The position numbers were made by a program, and so were the translations under genes. The notes below the pieces were generated by a model that made no database searches, was not told where the DNA came from, and saw only the letters and a list, made by a program, of their open reading frames with translations. Shown here in pieces: positions 30,502 through 43,080 of a DNA stretch of 64,000 nt. The DNA is from Blastocladiella emersonii ATCC 22665 (Eukaryota; Blastocladiomycota; Blastocladiomycetes; Blastocladiales; Blastocladiaceae), in contig JANHCV010000004.1 of the NCBI GenBank assembly GCA_025594325.1, forward strand, positions 2,232,001-2,296,000, given 5' to 3'. Every line of letters begins with the position of its first letter. The stretch's first letter is position 1.

Positions 30502-32022
30502 TCAGCGTCGTCGTCGAGTACCCGCGCCTCGCGGACTCAACGTACCGATCCGGTACATGGGGATGCAGTACGACCGCTCGGGCGGGAGCGCAAACTCGAC
30601 CTCGCCGTCGTCCCCATCCGCGCTCGGCCCATCCCCATCCAGATGCATCGGCCTTAGCCCGTGCGCGCGCACCATGCTCCCGAACGGGTCCTTGAGCTGC
30701 CCAAACACCCACGGGTGGTACGCGACCTTGAGCCTCGGCACCACGAGCGTGCGCGCCCTGTCATCCCCATGATCCCGCGCGTACGCGGCGAGGTCGCGGC
30801 ACAGCGTCGAGCACTCGGACCCGGAACACCCGCGCGTATCGCGGCGGAACTGAAGCCCCGCGACGAACGGCGCCGGGTCGAGCACCGCGCCGCCGTTCCA
30901 GCAGCAGTACGCGGCGAACGGCGCCTGCCGCTTCACCGCGTGTGCTTCGGCCGTATCCGCGGGGAACATGTGGTCGCCGTCGCCCTTTTCCCACACGCCG
31001 CCGCGCGTGTCGCGCGCGACCCACGTGTCGTAGAACTGCGGCGTGCGTGCGCCCGCCGGGTACCCGTAGTCGAGCCCGCACGCGAGCGTCGCGTTGCGCG
31101 CGACCGCCTGGTGCACCGCCTCGAGCACGTCCTCGGGGCACGCGTACACGTCGTTGAGGAACAGGATGCGATCGAATTTGGGTGGACTCGGGCCGACGGC
31201 CGTCGCGACCGTCGCCCCCGTCAACGGGTCAAACAGGTGCTCGAGCCTTTGCGCGCGGGGCGCGGTAACCGGCGGCGGCAAGTCGATCCCGGCCATGACG
31301 CGCAGCGGGGCAAGCGCTTGGTTGCGCACGCCCGCGAGGTACGCGATGCGGTGCGCCCACCACGGCCGCGCGTGCGCGTCGAGGACGACCGAGTGCCCGA
31401 CCCGCAGCGCGCGCAGGATCCGCGCGAGGTCGCGCAGCATCGCCTTGGTACGGTCCCCCGACCCGTTCTCGTACACGGCGACAAACGAGCGACCGGCGTC
31501 GACGCGCGACAGCACCGCGAGCAGCGTGGCCGCCAGGTCCGGTAGCACGTCCTCGGCGTTGAATAGGTTCAGCGCGATGTACAGGGACCGCGACCGCAGG
31601 CCGGCGTGTCGCGCGGACCACGCGCGCGGGAGCGGGAGCGCCGCGCAAAATCGCGGGACCACGGGCGCGGAGGGCGCGGTCGCGTTGAACAGTGTCGGCG
31701 CGAGCGGCGTGGCCGTGAACGTGCACGCTGGCGGTTGAGGGAGGAACAGCGTCGCGGCGCGCGACTCGCACGCGATCTGCTCCCACGCGCGCGCGCGCGC
31801 CGCGGCAAGTGTCTCGGCACCACCGCCGCCCGGCGACGTCGCGAATCCAGCTAGCCGGACGCGTGCGGCGTCGTCGTCGGGGCTGGTGAGCGGGTGCCGC
31901 ATCACGTCGACGTCAAACGCGACGAGGGCGGCGACGACGAGCGCCGCGCCGAGGGCGAGACACACGGCGCGGCACCGCGGGCGGCAGTGGCGCGGGGAGC
32001 GCGGCAAGATCGAGCGGAGCAT
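30502..32022 (-). CDS. Fungal alpha-1,3-mannosyltransferase-like protein (CMT1/CAP59 family)
   Basis: Single exon of 506 aa. A short cytosolic Arg/Pro-rich start is followed by one signal-anchor (AVCLALGAALVVAALVAF), giving type II Golgi topology. The luminal domain matches glycosyltransferase family 69: LYIALNLFNAEDVLPDL, FVAVYENGSGDRTKAMLRDL, FDRILFLNDVYACPEDVLEA, CGLDYGYP and YCCWNGGAVLDP. Family members in Cryptococcus add mannose or act in capsule and glycan synthesis. The ATG at 32022 is chosen over one 18 codons upstream because it is preceded by a GCAACGCAACACCC leader. GT69 is essentially fungal, which supports the taxonomic reading. Confidence 0.8.
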   Translation of the reverse strand: MLRSILPRSPRHCRPRCRAVCLALGAALVVAALVAFDVDVMRHPLTSPDDDAARVRLAGFATSPGGGGAETLAAARARAWEQIACESRAATLFLPQPPACTFTATPLAPTLFNATAPSAPVVPRFCAALPLPRAWSARHAGLRSRSLYIALNLFNAEDVLPDLAATLLAVLSRVDAGRSFVAVYENGSGDRTKAMLRDLARILRALRVGHSVVLDAHARPWWAHRIAYLAGVRNQALAPLRVMAGIDLPPPVTAPRAQRLEHLFDPLTGATVATAVGPSPPKFDRILFLNDVYACPEDVLEAVHQAVARNATLACGLDYGYPAGARTPQFYDTWVARDTRGGVWEKGDGDHMFPADTAEAHAVKRQAPFAAYCCWNGGAVLDPAPFVAGLQFRRDTRGCSGSECSTLCRDLAAYARDHGDDRARTLVVPRLKVAYHPWVFGQLKDPFGSMVRAHGLRPMHLDGDGPSADGDDGEVEFALPPERSYCIPMYRIGTLSPRGAGTRRRR

Positions 32023-32324
32023 GAATGGGTGTTGCGTTGCTGCAAGTTTCAGCGGTTCATGAGATTCATGGAGCACTTGATTCGGATCGGGGTGGGAGAG
32101 AAGGGAGGAGAATGTGGGCCGGGGTCGTGGTGGCTTTGTTTGACTTTCAACGCAGGCCAGCCCTCATGGTCCATGACCCGCCGAGCCGGAAACCCGCAAG
32201 CATGCATGTATCAGTCGTTATAGAGTGTATTATGCCAATTTATAGAGAGCGCCAGCAACGAGTAAGGGGTGCCGCCCGTGCCGCACTTCCGTGATCATCA
32301 CACCGACCATCACCACCCGCCCGC

Positions 32325-32849
32325 TCAGCGCCGGATCGCCGCGCCGAGCACAAACAGGAGCACAACGAGGAACCCGCCGCCGACGGCCATCCCGATGATC
32401 GCCGGCTTGGTGAAGTTGAACTTGGACGGGTCGTTGACCGACTTGTCAATGTCCTCCTTGGCCAGCGGGCCGAGCCCCGTCTGGATGATCGTCTTCTTCT
32501 CCTTGGGCAGGGCCGTCGCGCGCGCCGTCGCCCGCGCCGCCGCTGTGCCTGCCCGAGTCGCCGTCGCGCGGACCGCGGTCCCGGCGCGCGCCGTTGCCGT
32601 TGCTGGTGGCCGGGCGGGGGCAGGGGCGGCCGTTGCGCGAGCGGGCGGCGCAGCGGGCGGGGTCGCCGTGGCCCGTGGTGGTACGGGCGCCGGCGCCGGC
32701 TGCTGCTGTTGTGGCAGGGCGACGGGCGACGAGGCGACGAACACGGACGGCGAGTTGTCGCCGCCCCGTTGTCCGCTCATGAGCGCGAGCACGAGTGCCA
32801 GGACGAGGGCGAGGTAGACGATGGGGTGCGAAGACGAGGTTGACCGCAT
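32325..32849 (-). CDS. Small type I membrane protein with Ala/Pro/Thr-rich ectodomain
   Basis: 174 aa. A hydrophobic N-terminus (YLALVLALVLALMSG) looks like a signal peptide. About 75 residues rich in Ala, Pro, Thr and Arg follow, then KEKKTIIQTGLGPLAKEDID. A C-terminal membrane segment IIGMAVGGGFLVVLLFVLGA ends in two arginines. No family is recognised. It could be a surface or secretory-pathway protein. The composition is low complexity, so codon structure and the two hydrophobic ends are the main support. Confidence 0.55.
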   Translation of the reverse strand: MRSTSSSHPIVYLALVLALVLALMSGQRGGDNSPSVFVASSPVALPQQQQPAPAPVPPRATATPPAAPPARATAAPAPARPPATATARAGTAVRATATRAGTAAARATARATALPKEKKTIIQTGLGPLAKEDIDKSVNDPSKFNFTKPAIIGMAVGGGFLVVLLFVLGAAIRR

Positions 32850-33382
32850 CGTGGTTGTGGGTGTGGTATCGATAGTGTGCGCGGGACCGCTTCTTGGTGT
32901 AGATATGTCGCTGCGGCCGGCGCAGGTCGAGGTTGGCGAGTGATATGGCGAGTGAGTGTAGCGTTCGACCAGCGAGCGACGGAGCGTTGAGAGAGCAGTA
33001 GCACCCGGGCGGCGGGGCCCGTGGCCTCCTTATACTTTCTCGCCCCAAAAGTCAGCCGCCCATGACGACGACGGCGGCCATGACTGACCCCGCGCCACGC
33101 CGCTTGTCGAAGAGCAGAAACGCGCCACAACGGGGCCGCGGTCGCGAATCCATTGCAAGCCCCACTCGAGCTCAGCCACGCCGTCGCGCGCGCTGCGCCA
33201 CCCGTGTCACCTTGACGCGGCCGCTGCTGCACCGTCGCAGAGGCGCGACGCGAGCGCGGAACGCTGGGTGACGCCAGCGCGGATATAAGGCCAGGCCAAG
33301 GCCGCCGCTCCGCTGCGCGCCGGCTGAGCCACAACAAATCTCTTGCCGTATATATTCATTCCGCTGCACGACGTGGGCTGGC
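32850..33382. other. Spacer between DDX41 3' end and the small membrane protein
   Basis: 533 bp without a recognisable gene. It holds the promoter of the minus-strand gene ending at 32325 and the 3' flank of DDX41. Overlapping ORFs in several frames are Arg-rich and unsupported. Confidence 0.4.
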
Positions 33383-35656
<2,274 letters not shown>

Positions 35657-35711
35657 TCATCAAGAGCATGGTTGGTACATCGTCATCATCAAAGTGAGCC
35701 GCCGCGGCCGG

Positions 35712-36521
35712 CTACATGGTGCGCATCCGCGAGCCGTCCTCGGCGCCAGCGCCGACCTCGCGCGTGCTCGTGCTCGTGCCGTCGGCCTCGTCCATCTCAA
35801 TGACCGTCTCGAGCGGGACCGAGAGCGTCGAGTCGGCGGGGACCGCGTGCAGGCCGCGGGGCACGGTCCACGAGCGGCGAGGCGACGCCGTCGCGGCCGT
35901 TGCTGCCGCGGATTCTGGCGCGGGATCGCTCGTCGTCCGCGTGAGCGCCGGCGCGGCAGCGGCAGCGTAGGCGGGGGCCTCCGAGTCGGACAGGTGCGAC
36001 CAGGTGCGCTCGTGGATCCGCGCGGTAGCGGCCGGGGAGGGCGAGCCGTGCGGCGTGGCTTCGGGTGGTGGGGACGGCGTCGTCGTCGTGAGCTCGGCGG
36101 CGGCCGCGGCAGCCGCCATGTCGACGCTGTCGAGCGTCTTGTACAGCGGCGGGATCGGGAGGGTGCCCGACGACGACACGGTCGGGTCGATGGCGGCTGC
36201 AGAAGTGCTGAGGCGGTCGCCGGTGGGGTGGCGCGACGCGAGCGACCCGCGGCGCAGGATCGACTGCATGACGAGCGAGTAGCGCGGGAGCGTCGCGATG
36301 CTTGGTTCCGTCGGCTGCCGGCGTGCTGCGGCGCCCGTGCGGTCGGTCGTCGCGGTGCCGACAAGCGGGGCGCGGCCGGCGGACCCCGCGGACTCGGCGG
36401 CGCGGATGGGCCGCGTCGTCCACCAGTAGCACCCGACGACGAGGATGATGGCGATGCCCGCAATCGTCGGCAGCACGATGGTCAGGAGCGCGAGCTTGCG
36501 CTCGGGCGGGACGTCGGACAT
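35712..36521 (-). CDS. Single-pass membrane protein with disordered cytoplasmic tail
   Basis: 269 aa. A short N-terminus (MSDVPPERK) is followed by one membrane segment, LALLTIVLPTIAGIAIILVV, then WW and a long Ser/Thr/Ala/Pro-rich tail. There is no signal peptide, so type III or tail-in orientation is likely. Tyrosine motifs LPRYSLV and PPLYKTL recall those in the next two genes (LPVYSSL, LPPYAQL). No known domain. Confidence 0.6.
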   Translation of the reverse strand: MSDVPPERKLALLTIVLPTIAGIAIILVVGCYWWTTRPIRAAESAGSAGRAPLVGTATTDRTGAAARRQPTEPSIATLPRYSLVMQSILRRGSLASRHPTGDRLSTSAAAIDPTVSSSGTLPIPPLYKTLDSVDMAAAAAAAELTTTTPSPPPEATPHGSPSPAATARIHERTWSHLSDSEAPAYAAAAAPALTRTTSDPAPESAAATAATASPRRSWTVPRGLHAVPADSTLSVPLETVIEMDEADGTSTSTREVGAGAEDGSRMRTM

Positions 36522-37292
36522 GCTGCTGCGTGGTGATGAGGGGGAGGTGGGTTCGATGGGTTCAAGGCCGCGAAAGCAGGGAGTTATACATCGAAGTCGC
36601 GACTCGGCGATGAAGTTTACGCCGACGCTCGCTGCGTACAGCGGGGCAAGAGGGAGAGGGTTCCTTGGCCGCGGCCGCCCACGCTCGCGCGACTTGCCGT
36701 AACGGGCCAGCGAGGGCCCACCGCAGTCGGGACCTTGGTCGCTGGCCGCATCGCTTCGCTCTCTCGCTGGTCTACGATCGCACCACGATCGAACCGAATA
36801 GGAGTGTTGCGAGCAGTGGCATCGCGTGCTTGGGACCACGGCCAGCGAAACTCGGAGGATGAGGGTGAGGAGGAGCGGCGCCTAGCGCGTCGGTCATGGC
36901 CGCCACGGCCATCGTCTGTGTTGCGTGCTTTGCGGTCAGGGTCAGGCCTCCCCGCTCCTTGAGAGCGCTTGCGGCAGCGGCCCCGGTCTCGTCCTCTCTC
37001 CCCTCGACCACGCAGCGGTGATCGAACGGCGGGATCAGCAAGCATCAGCAATCGAGCGAGCGCGGATCGCATCCGAGAGTAGCGGCATCGCTTCAACCGC
37101 GTCTGGCTCTAGAGGTGTGGCAGTACGTTTGGACACCGTGTAGGGACGCGAAACAATCACACACACACATGTATCGTGCTACTCTGAGCGGGACAGACGT
37201 GGGGAGCGAGCACGCGGACTGCGAGCCTGCGCCACCCAACACCCGATGCTGGACCACTCGTCGCTCGCTCGCGTGCAGCCGGTCGTCAGCCG
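36522..37292. other. Spacer between two single-pass membrane protein genes
   Basis: 771 bp without a supported gene. ORFs on both strands are short and lack domains. The 5' flank of the gene at 35712 lies at its left end, including a CT/AG-rich run. Confidence 0.4.
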
Positions 37293-38129
37293 TCATCCAC
37301 CCGCCGGAACCGTCGCCGCCGAGTTGGCTCGCGGTGAGCTGCTGCCCGCCCGCGCACCTTGCGCTGGCGCATCTGGGACGAGCTTGGCCGTACAGTTGGG
37401 CGAGTCGGGCCTTGGCTGCTGTGCGAGGGGGCGCGCGGCGAGCGCGGGCGAGCCAGTCCCGACATTCCCGGGCGCCGGCCGTGGCGATGGCCGCGGCGGC
37501 CGCGCGTCGTCGTCGCCGAACCCGCTCTCGTCGTCGCTGTGTGCGGGCGGCGGAGCGACCGCGGGCGCGGCTCGCCGGCGGTCGAGTGCGCTGGCGAGGC
37601 TGGGCGCGAGCGACGAGTAGACGGGCAGCGATCCGTGGCCCGTGATATCGGCGCCGAGCCCTCCCGTCCCGCCGCCGCTGCCGCCGTGGCCCTGGTGCCG
37701 CCGCCCGTGCACCTCGGCGCGCGACGCCGGGCTCAGGTCGTCAATCATGCGCCGGTCGGGGAGCCGCGCGTTGTCGAGGATGATACCGAGCTCGCTGTCG
37801 TACTCGAGCCCGCCACCGCCGCCGGCGCCCGCGTCGCCGGGCCCGAGCCCGCGCGGCAGCGAGGCGTCGTCCTTGGCCCGCTTCTGCCGCCGCCGCCGGC
37901 AGCACCCGACGTACGCGCAGATGGCCACCAGCGCGGTCGCCACCACCAGCGACGTGATGAGCGCCGACTTGTCCCACCCGGTGCTCCGCTCGGGCGGCGC
38001 CGGCGGTGGTGGTGGTGGTGGCACGGGCGCCGGGGCCGAGTCGGCCTGCGACTGCGCGAGCGCTGTGAAGGTCGCGAGGAGCAGCGTTGATGTTGCGGTG
38101 GGTGATGGTGGTGGCATTCTCGTTTGCAT
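37293..38129 (-). CDS. Single-pass type I membrane protein with LPxY motif
   Basis: 278 aa. A signal-like start (TSTLLLATFTALAQSQA) leads to a Pro-rich ectodomain of about 20 residues. The membrane segment ALITSLVVATALVAICAYVG is followed by CCRRRRQKR, and then a Gly/Ser/Pro-rich tail. The tail contains LPDRRMIDDLSP and GSLPVYSSLAPS, which correspond in order and spacing to ADRRMLDALPRD and GTLPPYAQLADD in the next gene, so the two are paralogues. No function can be assigned. Confidence 0.6.
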   Translation of the reverse strand: MQTRMPPPSPTATSTLLLATFTALAQSQADSAPAPVPPPPPPPAPPERSTGWDKSALITSLVVATALVAICAYVGCCRRRRQKRAKDDASLPRGLGPGDAGAGGGGGLEYDSELGIILDNARLPDRRMIDDLSPASRAEVHGRRHQGHGGSGGGTGGLGADITGHGSLPVYSSLAPSLASALDRRRAAPAVAPPPAHSDDESGFGDDDARPPRPSPRPAPGNVGTGSPALAARPLAQQPRPDSPNCTAKLVPDAPAQGARAGSSSPRANSAATVPAGG

Positions 38130-38363
38130 TCGTGTGCGGCTCTCTATGCTTCAGGTAGTCGGAGACGTCTTCGTTGCGAGGGTCGGCGGACGGAGATACA
38201 GAGGGGGAGGGGAGGGACGATGAATTTGCCGTAAGCAGCGAGCGAGTGTGGCGCACGCGCGCCGACCCGAATCGGCTCGGCTCCTCCCTCCAGCGCGGGG
38301 GACAAGGGCAAACGGCTTCTTTCTTTATCAAATCGAGCGGGAATGGTACAGAGCAGGGGGGAA

Positions 38364-39131
38364 TCAAAGTCGCCGTGGCGGGTCTAGTGGCAGGCTCGCG
38401 GCCGACGCGTTGGCGCCGTCGCCGAGCTCGAGCGTGGCGGCCGCGATCATCGGCGTGTCGGCCTCCTCAATGATCGAGAGCGCGGGCGCGCCTCCTGGCG
38501 GTGGCGGCGCGAGCATCCCACCCAGCAGCGACCGCGCACTCGATGACCGGCCGAGCGTCGATGCGGGCGACGGTGGGAGCGGCGGGAGGTCGGACAGCGA
38601 CAGGGTGGCGCCGCGGTCGAGCGACGGCCGTGCTGACGGGGTGCGGGGCAGCGTCGTCGTCGGGTTGCCGTACCGGTCGACGGTCGTGTAGTTGGGCGGC
38701 AGCGTCCCGCCGCCACCGGCACTTGACCGGCGCGACTCGCTCGCGAACACGATGTCGGGTGGCGGCGCGCGCTGGCCGGCCGCTCCCTCCTCATCGTCCC
38801 GCACGAGCGAATCGTCCGCGAGCTGCGCGTACGGCGGGAGCGTGCCGGCCGTGGCGTCGCGCGGCAGGGCGTCGAGCATGCGGCGGTCCGCCGGCCGCAG
38901 CCGCTGCATACGCGCCTTGTCGCTGTACCGCATTCGGAAGTGGCAGAACCCGACGATGCACAGGATCGCCACGGCCACGATCACGTTGGCGAGAACTAGC
39001 GCAAACGCGCTCGAGTTCTCGCCGGGCGGCGGCGCGCCTGCGAGCGGTGTGGGCGATGCGGTCGGCGACGGGCGCGTCTGTCGCCGCACGAGCGTCGCGT
39101 GTTCATTGACTCGAGATGGAGGTGGATACAT
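38364..39131 (-). CDS. Single-pass membrane protein with PPxY/YxxL tail motif, paralogue of the neighbour
   Basis: 255 aa. The membrane segment FALVLANVIVAVAILCIVGF is followed by CHFRMRYSDKAR. The cytoplasmic tail begins with ADRRMLDALPRD and GTLPPYAQLADD, matching the gene at 37293. The tyrosine motif is both a PPxY (WW-domain ligand) and a YxxL (adaptor-sorting) type. A second site reads LPPNYTTVDRYGN. The rest is Ser/Pro-rich. No signal peptide is obvious at MYPPPSRV, so the N-terminal start is less certain. Confidence 0.6.
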   Translation of the reverse strand: MYPPPSRVNEHATLVRRQTRPSPTASPTPLAGAPPPGENSSAFALVLANVIVAVAILCIVGFCHFRMRYSDKARMQRLRPADRRMLDALPRDATAGTLPPYAQLADDSLVRDDEEGAAGQRAPPPDIVFASESRRSSAGGGGTLPPNYTTVDRYGNPTTTLPRTPSARPSLDRGATLSLSDLPPLPPSPASTLGRSSSARSLLGGMLAPPPPGGAPALSIIEEADTPMIAAATLELGDGANASAASLPLDPPRRL

Positions 39132-39862
39132 GAGTGCGGTGTATTGCTGAGCTTACGGGAGGTTGGAGAGAGCGGGAGTCCGGTGCGAACTGCTTGGATC
39201 GGCACGGCACCACTCGCTCGCGGTCCCTGCCAACTTGCACGTGTGGGCGCCGCCATCATCCTCATCCTTCACCTCGCGCGCTCGGCCGTGCGCCAGCGAC
39301 AACAGTCTCCAACGACGAGGGATCACACCCCCCAGCGAGAGCGTGGCCGCTTCACGACCTCGGCGCCGTGCTCCAGCCAACGGAACTCGCTCCAGCTCGG
39401 AACGACCGCCGCGGGAAGACTCGCCGTCATCGCCCGAGCCGCGACCCGTATCGTCGCGCTTCGCACGCGGGAGAGCGGCATTCGTGGCGTCGCTAAGCAG
39501 CTATCAGAGACAAGGGGAGACATCCCGTGACGTGGAGACAAATTGATTGGCCACACTGCGCCACGTTTGGAAACTCATTCCGCCCCCCGCACCCGCCCCG
39601 GTCGATCCTTCACTTCTCGACTCGCCACCGCTCACAGCTCCTTCTCTCTCTTCAGCAACCCTCCCTCGCTCACAACCTTCGCTTCACGCAACGCATCAAG
39701 TTCTTCATCAACGTCCCCCCCTGTGCGTGTCGGCTGCTACAAAGCTGCCGGCCGCCCCCCGCGCTCGTGGGGAAGCGCCGTGCAGCGACTGTCGTCACGA
39801 GGCACAGACTCACCCTCCTTTGGCTGTCTCTTAGTAGCGCAACAAGTCAAGGTCTATTCGCC
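39132..39862. promoter_or_regulatory. Upstream region of the sugar transporter
   Basis: No gene is supported. CACGCAACGCATCAAG at 39687-39702, after a CT-rich run, is the start-proximal motif seen elsewhere. Here it is about 160 bp from the ATG, so the 5' leader may be long or contain an intron. Confidence 0.4.
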
Positions 39863-41678
39863 ATGACGACGCTCCTCTATGTCAGCGCTTTCACGGCGTC
39901 GATCGGCATGTACCACTTCGGCTGTTCGTATTTGCTCTTTCTTTTTATGTTCGTGAGCACCGAGCCCGCAAAAACGGTCCTCCTAGCACCAGATCAGGGA
40001 CGCCACCGTGGAGGACGAGTCCCTGACGGTGTTGCGAGTCCCACCGCGTGGCGGTGGCGCGGCAGCCGGTCCTGTAGCCTTCCTTGGCTGCAAGTCGGCG
40101 GAAAGTCGCGGCCGCCGCACAGTTCGGGCGAGGATCACGGTTCGCATCAGTCCGACGCCCCACTCACGTACTCGGCGATCCGCACGTCTAGACCACCTCG
40201 GTGAGCTCAACAACATTGCTCGCATCCTGCCCTGCATCGATGCCAAGCTCGACGGCGACTACCCGTCGTTCCTGAACCTCCCTCCGTGCATCCCGATGGG
40301 CACCACCGCCTACTCGTTCGGCACGGCCATGATCGCGCTCGCCGGCTCGTTCGGCGCCCTGTGGAGTGGTTCGGTTGTCAACAAGTACGGCCGCAAGCGG
40401 CTGATGCAGATCCTCAACGTGCCCATGATGATCGGCGCGCTGCTGCTCACGTTCATGTCCAACTACGCCATGCTGCTTCTCGGCCGCTTCTTTGCCGGTT
40501 TCGCCACGGGCGGCATGTCGGTCGCCGTCCCCATCTACCTGTCCGAGATCTCGCCCGTCAACCTCCGCGGCCCCATCGGCATCTCGTCGGTGCTCGGCCT
40601 CGGCTCGGGTCTCGCGATCGCGGGTCTCCTCGGCTACTTCTTCTCGGCCCCGCCGTACTGGCGCATCATTGTCGGCGCGACCATCATCTCGACGCTGCTG
40701 CACGTCGTGCTCCTGCCCTTCATCCCCGAGTCGCCCGTCCACCTCAAGTCTGTCGGCAAGACGGCCGAGGCCGAGGCCGTCATGGAGAAGCTCGGCCACG
40801 CCGTGACCAAGTCGGCGTCGGGCTCGCACTCGGACCTGGCGTCCGCCGAGGCCAACAAGGAGGCCGAGCCCGAGGGCCCCATGGACCCGACGCCGACGCT
40901 GTGGGAGTTCCTGACCAAGCCCGAGCACCGCCGGTCCCTGCTCGTCCTCATCCTCAGTCACGCCACGCAGCAGCTGTCGGGCATCAACGTCTACTTCTCG
41001 TACTCGTTCGTCGTGCTCATCCTCGTCTTCACCCAAGAGCAGGCCAACCTGTTCTACGTCTTCTTCTCGTTCTACTAGTACGTGCCGCTCTCTCGGGCCT
41101 CGGTCGATTCCTTGCTCACACCTCGCGTTCTCTCCGCGTGTAGCATCCTCGTCGCCCTGGTCCCGAGTTTCCTGCTCGAGCGCTACGGCCGCCGCCCGCT
41201 GACGCTGCTCAGTATCTTCTCCATGGCCGGTTTCGCCGCGCTGTTCGCGCTGTCGGTCGAGGTGTTCGACCTGCCGTACCTGGCCCTGTTCGCGTTCATT
41301 GCCGCGGCCACCGTGTTCGCCTTCGGCCTGTCGTCGATCCCCTTCATCATGACGGCCGAGGTCGTGCACCCGTCGGTCGTCGGCGTCGCGTCGCAGGTCT
41401 CGCTCGCGACCAACACCTTCTCCAACTTCATCATCCGTGCGTACACCCTCGCTCCCGCGTTGCCCGACCTTCGTGGACCCGAAGCGCAGATACTCACTCG
41501 TCCCGCGTCCGCTCCTCTAGTGTTCATCTTCCCCATGATCCTCGACGTGCTCAAGGGCTGGACCTTCCTCATCTTCACCGTGTACCTCGGGCTCATGGGC
41601 CTGATCGGCCTGCGTATCCTGCCCGAGACCAAGGGCAAGACGCCGTTCCAGGTCGTGGCCGAGCTGCGCGCCAAGTAA
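39863..41678 (+). CDS. Sugar porter (GLUT/HXT-type) of the major facilitator superfamily
   Basis: Exons 39863-39923, 40192-41077, 41144-41436 and 41521-41678 give 465 aa. Sugar-porter signatures: GYHLGELNN after TM1, NKYGRKRLM, PIYLSEISPVNLRG, PESPVHLKSVGK, QQLSGINVYFSYS, ERYGRRPLT and PETKGKTPFQ. This fits a facilitator or proton symporter for hexoses at the plasma membrane. The first exon ends within TM1 and the first intron is unusually long (268 nt). The splices restore GYHLGELNN and FYYILVALVPSF exactly. A low-complexity Ser/Glu loop (SGSHSDLASAEANKEAEP) sits between TM6 and TM7. Confidence 0.9.
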
Positions 41679-41900
41679 TCGGCGACGCGACGCGACGCCT
41701 CGCGTCCGCTCGGGCGGACAGCCTCTCTCCGTGCCGGGGCCGCAGCTGGTCGGCCGTGGTTCGCCTCGCCCTCTCGTGTACTTCTTTTTGATTGATTGTA
41801 GACCACCCATTCATTCTCTCTCTCCCCCACAACTACTGGTACTCGTAGCAAGTAATATAGCACTCCCCCCTTCCTATTGTACAACACACACATCCACGAG

Positions 41901-43080
41901 CTACGCGTCGCCTTCGCCAAACAGATCCACGCCAAACAACGACCGCGGGTCAAAGTACCGCTTGCGCGTCTGCAGGGCGCCGAGCGTGACCATCTCCATG
42001 TCCGAGAGCCCGAGCGAGCCCGCGTCGAGGTTCTCGGCGAGGCGCGCGGGAGACGTCGACTTTGGGATCACGGCGGTGCCGCGCTGCAGCGCCCACGCGA
42101 GCAGGACGCGCGCGGGCGAGCACGCGTGCCGCTCCGCGATGCCCTTGACCATGGGGTCGTCGAGGAGTTTCGGGGCCGTGTCCTTGGCTAGACGGTTCGC
42201 GGCGCGGTGAGTGTCGCGGGAATCGAGATGCCGCGGCCAGAGCCGCGACAGCCGACTCGGTCAGCGGCGAGGAGGGCTAAAGCGACGTGGCGTACTGAAA
42301 ACGGATGACGGCGAGCCGAGCGGGCTGTACGCGACGGGGACGATAGCGTGCGCGTGGCAGTACTCGACGAGGTCCCTCTGCGGGAGATACGGGTGCATCT
42401 CGTTCTGGACGACCGTGGGCGGGATCCGCGCGACCTGCTGGATGCGCTTGAGGTGGTCGAGGGTGACGTTGGACAGGCCGAGATGACGTACGAGCCCTTG
42501 GTCGACGAGTGCCTGCGTCAGGGGTGGAGGTGAGTCTGCGGGCCGAGATACGAATGAGCTCGCCCGAGGTGATGCTGCGCACCTCCATGGCGGCCCACGT
42601 CGCCTCGAGCATCGTAGCCGTGTCAAAGCGCCACTTGCCGTGCTCGTCGACGGGGTTGGTCACGTCGGCGCCGTGGAACTCGACGGGCAGCGGCCAGTGG
42701 ACGAGGAGCAGGTCGAGGTAGTCGATCTGCAGGCGGCGCAGCGAGTCGCTTACGGCGTCGGCGACGCGCGACGGGTGCATCCACGTCACCCACAGCTTGG
42801 TCGTGACGAACACGTCCTCGCGGCGGCGCGGCGGGTCGGCAGCGGGCGCCGCGAGCCAGCGCGCGAGGCCGGCACCGACAGCGACCTCGGCGTTGTCGTA
42901 GACCCAGGCCGTGTCAATGTGGCGGTACCCGAGCTCGAGGGCGCGCGTCACGGCGTCGGCGAGCACGTCGGGCGACGCGGCGCCCCACGTCCCGAGCCCG
43001 ACGGGCGGGAGCGGGCAGGCGGGTGGTGAGGGTGCCGATGCAGGCACGTTGCATCGAGTTTCGTGGTGTGGCGTTCGCAT
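41901..43080 (-). CDS. Aldo-keto reductase
   Basis: Exons 43080-42583, 42512-42296 and 42187-41901 give 333 aa. The tetrad is in place: Asp56 and Tyr61 (HIDTAWVYDNA), Lys95 (TTKLW) and His128 (LLVHWP). LSNVTLDHL, VQNEMHPYLPQ and YSPLGS follow, then the NADPH-binding IPKSTSPARLAENLDA. This is an AKR superfamily NADPH-dependent carbonyl reductase; family-level substrate is not resolvable. The last splice (SSVF-TKDTAPKLL) was chosen for phase. The N-terminal 25 residues are longer than usual. Confidence 0.85.
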
